Source of the DNA: Erinaceus europaeus
Lineage: Eukaryota; Chordata; Mammalia; Eulipotyphla; Erinaceidae
DNA length: 64,000 bases
Assembly (NCBI RefSeq): GCF_950295315.1
Contig: NC_080177.1
Span: forward strand, 84,290,216 to 84,354,215
Reading direction: 5' to 3'
Every line of letters begins with the position of its first letter. Position 1 is the stretch's first letter. The notes under the pieces were generated by a model. That model did not search any database. It had not been told where the DNA came from and saw nothing but the letters and a program-made list of their open reading frames with translations. Positions 1 to 11,000 of this stretch are shown in pieces. A program made the translations under genes and the position numbers.

Positions 1-216
1 TAATAGTAATAGTAATAGTTTGTGTTAGCGCCCGGCACCGCCCTTCACCGCGCCCCGCGGCTTTGGGAGGGTCCCGAGTGTGCCTGTTGAGTTTGCTCTT
101 CCTGTTGCCCTGACTTTGGAAAAGTTGAGATTCCTCGGCAGCTGCTCCATTCTTCATGGTTCAGAAATAGTTTCCTAGAGTTGAAAAGGCAGAAGCTGCG
201 GGAACACTTGCTGTAT

Positions 217-957
217 TTTTATTATTATTATTATTATTATTTTGGTTAGAGACAAGTTGAGAGGGAAGGGAGGGATCGGGAGGGCGAGAAACAGACGCCT
301 GCAGCCCTGCCTCACCACTTGCGAAGCTTCTCCCCTGCAGGTGGGGGCCGGGGGCTCGAACCCGGGTCCTTGCTCACGGTAACGTGTGCGGTCAGCCAGG
401 TGCGCCGCCACCCGGCCCCAGAATTACAGCTCTGCATTGTAGTGGTTTGTTATTCCTACACCGGAGCACTGCTCAGCTCTGCGGAATGAAGCTGGGACGG
501 TTGGATCTTCTGCACAAGGGTCTCTTTGCATAGCCGCTATGCCCTCTACCCCCACGGAGCACACTTACTTATTTATTTAATTTTTTAAAAAAATATATTT
601 TTCTTTTGATTTTTTTCCCTTTTTTTTTTTTTTAATGCCATGTTTACTTACTTACTAGGTAGAGACAGAGAGAAATTGAGAAGAAAGGAAGAGATAGAGA
701 GGGAGAGAGACAGAGAGACACCCGCAGCCCTGCTTCACCCCTTGCGAAGCTTTCCCCCTGCAGGTGGGCACCGGGGGCTCGAACCTGGGTCCTTGTGCCC
801 TGTATTGTGTGCGCGTAACCAGGTGCGCCACCTCGGAAACACTTTATTATTATTGGATCAAGGCAGAGAAACTGAAGTGGGGGGGGAGACACCTGCTTGG
901 ACCCGGGTCCTTGCCTGCCGTAGTCTGTGCACTTAACCAGGTGGCCACACCTGGCCC
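217..957 (-). mobile_element. SINE cluster, types B and D
   Basis: B-type minus copies at about 217-419, 580-836 and 838-957 (the last internally deleted), with a D-type copy at 457-560. Recognised by the inverted tRNA-like head ending 'accaggtgcgccacc' and the internal 'ggggctcgaacc'. Confidence 0.85.
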
Positions 958-1414
958 AGCAAACGCATTCTATAAGGGGAGTGAGAAGGTGGTGCTGGAG
1001 AGTCCCTGGTTCAAGCAACTGCTACACCTCTCCCCTCCCACCCGTAGCAACCGCATTGCAAAAGCTGGAATTTTCCACTGCCTGGCCCCTGGTAGTTACA
1101 CGGTGTAAAGGGAAGACATTGTTCTGGGGAGGGCGGGTGTTACTTTGTGAGCTCTGGAAGAACTAGCAGTTGACCAAAGGCTAAATATTGCAAGTGGGTG
1201 GTATCAGATGTTTTTAAGTGAACATTGATTGAGAAACTGCATGTTTAGTCAGAACTTTTCAGTTATGTTTCTCCTTGCTTCAGATCTCACTGAATTAAAA
1301 TATATAAAATCATTTTATAGAAACAAGTCATCTTTTTCTAAGTGAAAGAACATCATCTTCTATAGAATGTAGTATGTTAATTCTGAGTAAAACTGTATTT
1401 TTTTTTTTTTTTTT

Positions 1415-1806
1415 TTTTACCCCCCTAACCAGATCACTGCTCAGCTGGTTTAAGGTGGTGGGGATTGAACTGGCTGGAGAGCCTCTTTACATAACCACTT
1501 GCTATCTAGGATTTAAAAAAAAAAAAAAATCTTTATTTTGTTTATTTACTTATTTATTCATTCCCTTTTGTTGCCCTTGTTTTATTGTTGTAGTTATTGT
1601 TGTTGTTACTGATGTCATTGTTGTTGGATAGGACAGAGAGAAATGGAGAGAGGGGGAGAGAAAGACAGACACCTGCAGACCTGCTTCACCACCTGTGAAG
1701 CGACTCCCCTGCAGGTGGGGAGCCGGGGTTGGAACCGGGATCCTTAAGCCGGTCCTTGCGCTTTGCGCTTCGTGTGCTTAACCCGCTGAGCTACCACCCG
1801 ACTCCC
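1415..1806 (-). mobile_element. D-type SINE fragment and full A-type SINE
   Basis: D fragment 1415-1505. A-type minus copy 1532-1806, flanked by the duplication aggattt (1508 and 1807). Confidence 0.88.
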
Positions 1807-2009
1807 AGGATTTTTTAAATAGAGGAAAATTAAAAAATTGAGCCAGTTGTGGATTTCCGCTTCAAAGACCTGAAGATGACACAAACATATACATGCTTTT
1901 CTGGATATACATGTGTGTCTCTGTGTCTGTCTTAGGCCAGCTTTGTTTTTGCCAGAGTGCTGTGAAGCCCAGGTTGAGGATGGTGCCTGGATTGAATTTG
2001 GGATTGTGG

Positions 2010-2168
2010 TGGCCTGGGATGTGGCACAGGGGATAAAGCACAGGGCTCTCAAACATGAGGCCCTGAGTTCAATCCCCAGCAACACATGTAGCAGAGTGAT
2101 GTCTGGTTCTTTCTCTCTCCTCCTGTCTTCCTCATAAATAAATAAAATATTAAAAAAATAAATAAATA
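2010..2168 (+). mobile_element. C-type tRNA-derived SINE
   Basis: Starts 'gatgtggcacaggggataaa', has a B-box-like gagttcaatcccc and an A-rich taaataaata tail. Confidence 0.88.
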
Positions 2169-2327
2169 GCATTAAAAAAATGAATTTGGGACTGTGGAGC
2201 CTCGGGCATGAAAAATCTGTCACCCACCCTAGACCAGTTTCTGGAATGTAATCAGTGTTGTGTGTGGAAGTCTGAAAAAAGTCCATCTGAATATTCTCTC
2301 AGCATCTGGAAAGCATTTTTCTTTGTT

Positions 2328-2835
2328 TTGGGTTTTTCTTTTTCTTTTGTCTCCGGGATTATGGCTGAGGCCAGGTGCCAATACTACAAATCCACTACTC
2401 TGGGCTGCCATTTTTCCGTTTTCTTGGATAGAACAGAGAAATCGAGAGAGAGAGAGAGAGAGACGGAGGCACAGACCGAGACCTGAAGACCTGCTTGTGA
2501 AGCTACCCCCCTTGCAGGTGGGGAGCCAGGAGCTTGAACTGGGATCCTTGTGCTACCTCCTGGCCCCCAAAAGCAGTTGTCAGCTAGGAGATTTGTTTTA
2601 ATAAATGACAGTGAGAGGCCAGAGCACTGCTTAGCTCTGGCATGTTGTGGTGCGGGGATTGGATCTGGAGCTTCCTTGCTGTCTCTCCTGATTCTGACTT
2701 TGCATTTTTATGTTTATCTTTGCTTATGAAAAGAAGAATCCATTGGCCCACTCCCCACCTGCAGGGGAAAAGCTTCAGGAGCACTGACGCAGGTGCTAAT
2801 ATCTCCCCAGCCCTCTCACTTTCTCTCTGTCCTTA
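2328..2835. mobile_element. SINE fragments (E/B minus, D minus, B plus)
   Basis: Minus E-B composite at about 2328-2568, a D piece at 2612-2670 and a plus B body fragment at 2735-2835. Confidence 0.7.
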
Positions 2836-2942
2836 AAATAATAATCCATTTGTATGATCTTGAGTACCTCTTTACACAAACATGCTTAGAGGAACTTCTT
2901 TTTAACAAACAGAACGGACTCGAGATGTAGTTTTGTTGTTTT

Positions 2943-3200
2943 TTTTTGTTACTCCCTTTTTGCCCTTGTTGTTTTATTGTAGTAGTAGTTGTTGTTGTTG
3001 TCATTGTTGTTGTTGGATAGGACAGAGAGAAATGGAGAGAGGAGGAGAAGACAGAAGGGGAAAGACAGACACCTGCAGACCTGCTTCACCGCCTGTGAAG
3101 AGACTCCCCTGCAGGTGGGGAGCCAGGGGCTCCATCCCTATGCCAGTCCTTGCACTTCTCACCACCTGCGCTTAACCCACTGCGCTACCGCCTGACTCCT
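2943..3200 (-). mobile_element. A-type SINE
   Basis: Near full length: cccttgttgttttattgt tail, gacagagagaaatggagaga body, inverted tRNA head. Confidence 0.9.
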
Positions 3201-3526
3201 GGAACTTTTTTTTTTTTTTAGTTCCTGGTTTAAACTTTGTATTTTTAACTATATAATCTTGAGATAGAATGCTGGGCTGTTAATGTTTAATCTGTGTCAT
3301 AACTGAAAGTTGAATGAATGATAGAGAACTGTGTTTTTTCTAGTACTGCATATTCACTTTGTAATGCATCTGCTTCCTCTTGTGCTTTTGGGCATTATGC
3401 AGTGTGTGTCTGTGTGTTTAAAGAAAGTGCAGTGTAAGTGAAAAGACATTCACTGGTTTGATGAGTTAAGAAAAGGAGGAAGATTTGGTTAATCTGCAAG
3501 AATAGCTGAGCCAAGTCTTAGCCATT

Positions 3527-3960
3527 TGTTGTTTTCGCCCGGCTGGCTTCACGGGCGGGTAACAGACGACCAGGGACTCATGGTTGAGCTGTGGTTGAGC
3601 TGTAGGCAGTATCTCTTTATTCATGCAGGACGCAGCGCAATCTAAGCCGAGCTAAGCTAAAACTAAAGGTACCCCAAAACTCACAATGCTGTCTTTATAT
3701 GTACTTGCCAAGTAGGGTGGAAACAGGATGTGACATAGAGAGGGTGGAGAGAAAAGTGACTGGTGAAAATCAGAGTGTGACAAGGAGAGGGGGCGGAGCA
3801 GGCGAGAATCCTATCACTGAACCACCAATGCCCTGGAGGGAGGGAGGTGCTTGTTAACAGTGGTTATGTAAATAGAATGCAGTGGTTATGTAAATAGAAT
3901 AGTGTTAAGCAGGGGGGATTTAAACCAAATGAAACAGAAGGGGTCTCATGCATACCAACA
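3527..3960 (-). mobile_element. Solo LTR, class II endogenous retrovirus
   Basis: 434 bp that starts TG and ends CA in element orientation (minus strand). Flanked by the perfect 6-bp duplication gccatt (3521-3526 and 3961-3966). Contains a TATA-like element and an AATAAA as in the other copies, and a 20-21 bp direct repeat in U3. No internal sequence remains, so it is a product of LTR-LTR recombination. It lies antisense in the PRPF39 5' intron. Confidence 0.93.
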
Positions 3961-4054
3961 GCCATTATGACTGTAATGGATTTTATAAATGCCTTTGAGG
4001 AAGAATGCTTTGAGACTAATACTTGGAAAAGTCAAGTTTGGAACCCAGCATGTG

Positions 4055-4165
4055 CTTTCTCAACGAGCACTTACTGTGCTGCTCTTATCTATACTGGGTG
4101 CTGCTGTACATTCGAAGGCATAGTGAACAGAACCTACAATATCACTGCTCCCAGCCGAGTGCAAT
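4055..4165 (-). mobile_element. Ancient L2-like fragment
   Basis: The stretch gagcacttactgtgc ... tatactgggtgctgctgtac ... gaacagaacc resembles the inverse of the L2 3' end. Single-copy in this window and diverged. Confidence 0.4.
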
Positions 4166-4299
4166 AGTCAGTTCGTCTTAACTCGCCTTTCATAGTATTT
4201 TTCAAATCTTCCCTGCAATCCACAATATACGCGACATTGCAGTCTAATAAGCAATGTTGAGGGGTGGTAAAATAGCTCATTTGGACAACAAATGTGTTT

Positions 4300-4918
4300 T
4301 TTTTTTAACTCATTTTAAAAAATTTATTTTCCCTTTTGTTGCCCTTGTTGTTTTATTGTTGTAGTTATTATTGTTGTTATTGATGTTGTCATTGTTGGAT
4401 AGGACAGAGAGAAATGGAGAGAGGAGGGGAAGACAGAGGAGGGGGAGAGAAAGACAGACACCCCTTTTGTTTTCTAGAACTTTTATAGTTTTAGATCTCA
4501 TATTGAAATTTCTAATTCACTTTGAAGTACTTTTTGTATATGACAGAAAGGGTCTTTGGCTTTTCTGTGTCAACTGCTGCTTCCCACTGCCGCTTGTTAC
4601 GCTGTCCTTTCTCCATTGAGTGATTGCGGTATCCTTGCGAAGGTCATTTAACCACATACTTTCAAGTTTATTTGGGAGGTCTCCATCTGTCTTTTTAGTC
4701 TGTTAGTGTATTTATTTATTTTGTTATCTTTAGTTATTTAATAGAGACAGAAATTAATAGAAAGGGGGAGATAGACAGAGAGAGAGACAGAGAGACACCT
4801 GCAGTTCTGCTTCACCACTCACCAAGCTTTCCTCTGGCAGTTAGGGACTGGGGGTTTGAACCCAGATCCTCATGCATTAGAACATGTGTTCAACCAGGTG
4901 CGCCACCACCTGGTCCCT
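4300..4918 (-). mobile_element. Truncated A-type and full B-type SINE
   Basis: A-type copy 4313-4463 stops before the tRNA head; B-type copy 4715-4918 is nearly complete. Confidence 0.82.
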
Positions 4919-5104
4919 TGGTCTATATGTTTTTGTAGTGACACTACACTGTCAATCATTTTTATTTCTGACCCTTTTATTTTCTGTTGTTGGAGGCACA
5001 TTATACTAATGAATGATACCAGTAATTACCACATTCTGAAGAACATGTTGACATAACTTATTAAAGAGAGCTCTAATGTATTCTTTTGCTCCTATAATTT
5101 TTAA

Positions 5105-5745
5105 ATATTTATTTACTTATTCCCTTTTGTTGCCCTCGTTTTATCGTTGTAGTTATTGTTGTTGTTCTTTTTTTTTTTTTTTTCCCTCCAGGGTTATTGC
5201 TGGGCTCAGTGCCTGCACCATGAATCCACCGCTCCTGGAGGCCATTTTTTTCCCTTTTGTTGCCCTTGTTGTAGCCTCGTTGTGGTTATTATTGCCATTG
5301 TTGATGTTGTTCGTTGTTGGATAGGACAGAGAGAAATGGAGAGAGGAGGGGAAGACAGAGGGGGAGAGAAAGATAGACACCTGCAGACCTGCTTCACCGC
5401 TTGTGAAGCGACTCCCCTGCAGGTGGGGAGCCGGGGGCTCGAACCAGGATCCCTAAGCCAGTCCTTGTGCTTTGCGCCACCTGCGCTTAACCCACTGTGC
5501 CCCCGCCCGACCCCCTGTTGTTGTTCTTGATGTCGTTGTTACTGGATAGGACAGAGAGAAATGGAGAGAGGAGGGGAAGACAGAGAGGGGGAGAGAAAGA
5601 CAGACACCTGCAGACCTGCTTCACCGCCTGTGAAGTGACTCCCCTGCAGGTGGGGAGCCGGGGGCTTGAACCAGGATCCTTAAGTCAGTCCTTGCACTTG
5701 GTGCCACCTGTGCTTAACCTGCTGCGCTACCACCCGACTCCCTGT
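5105..5745 (-). mobile_element. Three stacked A-type SINEs
   Basis: A tail fragment (5105-5165), an E-tailed full copy (5186-5515) and a second copy lacking most of its tail (5516-5745) abut in the same orientation. Confidence 0.88.
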
Positions 5746-5767
5746 TCCTATAATTTTTAGAAGATGT

Positions 5768-6040
5768 TTTATTTGTGGCAGAGAGAGATTTTTACTCTGG
5801 CACATGTGAAACCAGGGGTGGAACTCATGACCTCATACTTCGTCGCCCGACACACTGTCCACCTGGCCACCTCCCAGGCCTTAACCTTTAAGATTTCTAA
5901 AAAGATTTATTTTAGGCAGAGGGGCAGCCAGAGTCACTACTGCTTAGTTTTGGCATTATGTGGGACCTGGGACCTCGGGGGCCTCAGGCATGTGAGCTGC
6001 TGCTCTAACAGGCTGTGCTGTCTGTCTCCAGCTGGCCCTG
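5768..6040 (-). mobile_element. Old C-type and D-type SINE copies
   Basis: C-type inverse at 5768-5882 and a diverged D-type copy at about 5915-6030. 6041-6450 looks unique. Confidence 0.65.
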
Positions 6041-6751
6041 TGAGCTTTGAAGTAATCACAAGAACGATCTCCTTAGTTCTTTTTATAGCTGTAATTGCAG
6101 GGTGCAGAATGATTTATAGTCCTGAAGATGTAAGGGTGTGGTCAACTTGCTGACTCCAGGAGAAAACCTTATGTTCCATTCATGTACATGAATGTTAGAC
6201 TAGGGAGGCTAGTACGGGTAGTTAATGACTCAAAGTGTGTAAACCAGAGGTCTGGTTTTGTTTGATGATGTGCTTTGAAGTAAAAGACACCAGTGACTAA
6301 TTTGCATGCGGAAGGTTAATCTTTAAATTGCCATTACTTTAAAGGGGAAGGAAAAAAGTAAAATGACTGAGAAGTTTTGCCTTGTCCTAGGGCATCAAAT
6401 GATTTAAACCTGAGGTGGAACTTACCAACTAGTCATTCAAGCAGAAGAGAGCTTTTTGGGTGTCTCACTGCAGGTGGGACCTGGGACCAGGGGCTTGAAG
6501 CTGGGTCTGTGCCCACATGTGCTGCTTTGTAATGTGCAGTACCCAGGTTCAAGCCTGGCTTCTATGCCATTGAAGAAATTCTTAGTACTGCTGCCCCTTC
6601 CACTCTTATCTCTGCCTTTGTTCTTCTTTCTGAAACCAATAAAGTGACAGTTTAGGAAAACTTATTATATATTAAAGAATTTTATTCTTAATGTAGAAGC
6701 TAACACAACTTTTGATGGTGTTTTATAGGAGATACCAAGAATCAAATAACT

Positions 6752-7095
6752 TGGGGCTGGGTGGTGACACACCTTGTTGGACATACATGTTGCAGTGCAC
6801 AAGGATCTGGGCTTGAGCCCCTGCTCCCCACCTGCAAGGGAAAAGCTTTGTGAGTGGTGAAGCAGGGCTGCAAGTGTCTCTCTCCCTTCTCTTCTCTTTT
6901 TTTTTTTTACCAGAGCACTGCTCAGCTCTGGCTTATGGTGGTGCAGGGGATTGAACCTGGGACTTTAGAGCCTCAGGCATGGCAGTCTGTTTGCATATCC
7001 ATTATGCTATCTACCCCTGCCCTCCATTCTCTTATCATCCTTTTTCCTCTCAATTTCTGGATGTCTCTACCCAATATATAAAGATAAAAAAATTT
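6752..7095 (+). mobile_element. B-type SINE carrying a nested D-type SINE
   Basis: The B copy starts 'ggggctgggtggtgacacac', is interrupted at about 6900-7023 by a minus D-type SINE with poly(T), and resumes with ctcaatttctgg to an AT-rich tail. A diverged B-like fragment lies at 6460-6650. Confidence 0.82.
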
Positions 7096-7157
7096 TAAAA
7101 AAGAAATCAAGTAACTTTACTTCAGTAGCCAACTAGGGCTTTTAAAAAGTGGTACAG

Positions 7158-7507
7158 GGAGGGGGGTGGGTGGTAAAGCAGCTGGTTAAGCACACATGGT
7201 ACAAAGCACAGGAACCCTGGTTCGAGCCCCCGGATCCCCACCAGCAGGAGGGTCATTTCATGAGCAGTGAAGCACGTCTGCAGGTATCTGTCTTTCTCTT
7301 CCCCTCTTTGTCTTCTCATCTCTCTCCATTTCTTTCTGTTCTATCCAACAATGACGACATCAGTGACAACAACAATAATAACCATAGCAGTGATACAACA
7401 GCAAGGGCAACAAATGGGGAAAAATAGCCTCCAGAAGCAGTAGATTCGTGGTGCAGGCACTGAGCCCCAGCAATGACCCTAGAAGCAAAAAAAAAAAAAA
7501 AAAAAAA
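7158..7507 (+). mobile_element. A-type SINE with E tail
   Basis: Plus copy with 'agcagtagattcgtggtgca' tail and poly(A), ending 61 bp before the acceptor of PRPF39 coding exon 1. Confidence 0.88.
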
Positions 7508-7568
7508 GTGATACTGATGTGTTGAGTACACATTTGGAAGATGTTTCTCTTTTTATGTGTCTCCGCAG

Positions 7569-7595
7569 GTTGTTAATTGAAGGCAGAATAGACAT
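7569..7595 (+). other. PRPF39: PRPF39 5' UTR part of the first coding exon
   Basis: The 27 nt between the acceptor (tctccgcag, ending at 7568) and the ATG at 7596. The position -3 base is C and +4 is G, a moderate Kozak context. The upstream noncoding exon was not identified; the GC-rich 25-75 stretch at the window edge could be its trailing end. Confidence 0.75.
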
Positions 7596-7922
7596 ATGGA
7601 TGAGTACGGAAATTCTCACATGGACGAGTACCGGAACTCTAGTGATGGCAGCACAGGCCCCAGTTCAGAGGGAGCAGTGGAGCAGTCTGCTGACTTCAGT
7701 GCTGAGGTCATGAGTGTGACAGAAATGGAGCAGTCACCCGGTGCTTCTCCTCATGTGGACGCCCCTGCAGAAGACAGTGGGATAGCAAGTGCTGTGGGAC
7801 TCCCAGTGACAGAAACAGAAGCAAATTTCCCTCCAGAATATGAAAAATTTTGGAAAACTATAGAAAATAACCCTCAGGATTTCACAGGCTGGGTATACTT
7901 GCTTCAGTATGTAGAGCAAGAG
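7596..7922 (+). CDS. PRPF39: PRPF39 coding exon 1 (residues 1-109)
   Basis: Encodes the acidic N-terminal tail and the first HAT helix ([20 protein letters not shown]). Ends GAG|gtgagt, phase 0. The first eight codons are an imperfect copy of the next eight (MDEYGNSH / MDEYRNSS). Confidence 0.96.
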
Positions 7923-7990
7923 GTGAGTAACTTTTCAGATGGCGCTAGGAGGGCCAGGCTACTCAGCTAATGGCCAGCCAGGTCTTTGTC

Positions 7991-8058
<68 letters not shown>

Positions 8059-11000
8059 GCTTAGAGCTGTTCCCTTTTATCACTTACTTATTGGATAGAG
8101 ATAGCCAGAAATTGAGAGGGTAGAGAAGGGAGAGAGACACCTGTAGCCCTGCTTCACCACTCACAAAGCTTTCCTCCTGCAGGTGGGGACTGGGGGCTCA
8201 AACCTGTGTCCTTCCGCACTGTAACGTGTACGCTTAACCAGATGTACCACCACCTAGCTCCTATTATTTTATAATTAGTTGTATAGTGTGGGAAGTCAGT
8301 AGAGTCAGAGTTGAACGTTTGTAGTAATTTGTGTACATAAGTAAAATTGCTGAATTAAAATTCTAACATAGTAGAATTAGTTTCATACATTTCAAAGGAT
8401 AAGATTACAGTTACAGGGGAAGAGGCTGCCACCGTTAATTTCACTGAGGTAGTATTTTAGAAATAAAAAACGTTTTTGAGAAAAGTGTTCCAAGAAGTTA
8501 AACACCTTGTTTTATTTTCGTCAGAATCACTTGCTGGCTGCCAGGAAAGCATTTGACAGATTTTTCGTGCACTACCCGTATTGCTACGGCTACTGGAAAA
8601 AGTATGCAGACCTTGAAAAGCGGCACGGCAACGCCAGACAGTCAGATGAGGTGCGTATCTTGCTGCACAGAGTCACCTCCGTAGGTACTGTGAGCCAGTA
8701 TTAACAAGCAGACCTTCTTTGTCTGGCTGGCAGTACCTACAGTTTATGGTCAAACAATTTTATAGGGTATTTTATTTGCATTTGTCACTCTTGTGGCATT
8801 TGTAGCTAATATCTTCTCTCTTTGTTGGCAGGTGCGTTAAACCTCTACCGTTTGTCAAGCTTTGCAGTGCAAGCCTCTGTGTTACACTGCAGCTTAACAA
8901 GTAGGGCAGGGCTTTTCTCTCACTTACATTTATTTCTCATTTTCCAAACAATACAGTTGGTTTGCTAGTTACATTTGCTACGTCTTATTGCATTTTTGGT
9001 CAGACGCTGTCATTGATGCTCTAATGGGTCTGTGCCCTATGGTCTGTAACCCAAAGCCTGCCCACACAACCCGGTCAGAATGCAGGGACTGCTGCGCTTT
9101 GAAGACCAAGACTGCACGTGGGATCAGAACATTGCCATGTTCTATCCAACCTCCACCCGAATGGTAATGGTAGATATTTAAACAAAATTCCAGTAATTAG
9201 TATTTCTAAGGTTCACCGGATAACACAGTGTTGCCTCTCTGTTAAAAATTAATGAAATATTTGAAGTACAGTTTGTTATTTTCTTCTTAGGTGTATCGGC
9301 GAGGGCTTCAGGCAATACCTCTTAGTGTTGACCTCTGGATACATTATATAAACTTCTTAAAAGAAACACTGGATGCTGGTGACCCTGAGACAAACAGTAC
9401 TTTACGAGGGTATGTGAGCCTGTTACTAAAGCCTCTTGAAAGATAGATCAGGAAGAGGTGGCCGGGAAAGGAGCCGGGCTCGTGGAGTGCAGGGCTTTGC
9501 GTGCCCGGGTCTCCTGCTTTGACATCAGACACTGCATGCACTGGAGTGTGTGCTGGCTTTTCTCCCCCATGCCCCCTCCCCCCCCTTTACTAACCAGAGC
9601 ACTGCCAGTCCTGGCTTGTGGTGTGGGGGATTGAGCCTGCCACTTTAAAGCCTTAGGCGTGAGAGTCTCTGCATTCCTATGCTGGTTAACCCTCCCTGCT
9701 CTCAGCTCTCTTGCTTTTTTATGTTCTTCAATTCTCTCATGAAATAATTTTTTTTTTTTAATATTTATTACCTTTGGTTGCCCTTGTTTTATTGTTGTAG
9801 TTACTATTGTTGAGCAGTGGATTCATGGTAAAGACACTGAGCCACAGCAATAACCCTAGAGGCAAAAAGAAAGAGACAGAGAGAGAGGAGAGGAGAAGCT
9901 TCCCATAGCAGGTGGGAACTAGGGTTTTGAACTTGGGTCCATTATCACCTGACGCCTACCAAGGTATATCTTTTTCAACCAGAGCACTGTTCAGCTCTGG
10001 CTTATGGTGGTGTGGGGTATTGAACCTGGGACTTTGGAGACTCAGGCATGAGAGTTTGTTTGCATTATGCTATCTACCCTCCACCGATATATCTTTCTTT
10101 TGAAGGTTTATTTTATTATTAATGTCTTCTTACTAAGATGTAATTTTGTGATCTGAGATGGAGCTAAGAAGAGCAGCTGCAGCAGCATGGGTGTGCGCGA
10201 GCTCAGAGCCTCACCACTGTCCCACTGCCCAGATCGTAGGGCTTGCTTTGTCTTGTTGTCCATTACTCAGCTTTTATAGTGACACCAGAGACTGAAAGTC
10301 AAACCGACATACAGTCTTCTTGGTGCTTAGACTGGTTCACTTTTTATGAGAGTGAGACAGACACCAGAGTACTGCTCAGCTCTGACACTTGTTTGAACTT
10401 GCTGCTTCACCTTCTTCTAGAGTCGTCACTGAAGGCTTCGCCCGTGTTAGGTGATAGGGTCTGACATCAAAACTTGAATACATTTTATTTACCTTTTGTT
10501 CGTGGTGTGAGGTAGTGATCAGGTTTTCCTAAAATCATGTATTAAAGAGATTTTCTTTTTATTTTTTCCCCACCAAGGTTATCACTGGGGCTCTGTGCCA
10601 ACACTACAAACCCACTGCTCCCGGTGGCTTTTTTTCTTTTGTTTTTTCTTTCTATTTTATTTGATAAGACAAATTGAGCAGAGAGGGGCCAGGTGGTAGC
10701 ACACCTGGTTGAGTCCACACATTACAATTCCCAAGGACCCGGGTTCAAGCCTCTGGTTCCCACCTGCAGGGGGAAAGCTTTACGAGTGTGAAGCAGGGCT
10801 GCAGGGGTCTCTCTCCCTCTCTGTCTTCCTCTTCTCTCTTGATTTCTGCCTGTCTCTATCCAATAAAGATAATTAAAAAGAAAAGAAAAATAGAGCAGAG
10901 AAGGGGAGGGAGACAGAGACACCCTGTAGACCTACTTGTGAAGCTTTCCCCCAGCAGGTGGGGACCAGGGCCTCAAACATGCTCAGTCAAGTGCACCGTT

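Noticed and set aside
1..75. GC-rich edge as PRPF39 promoter or exon 1
   Set aside because: Plausible, but no start site, donor or conserved sequence could be recognised in the few bases available.
3455..3515. TGATGA ... CTGA pair resembling another C/D box snoRNA
   Set aside because: No terminal stem can be formed and no rRNA complement is apparent, unlike 24546-24617.
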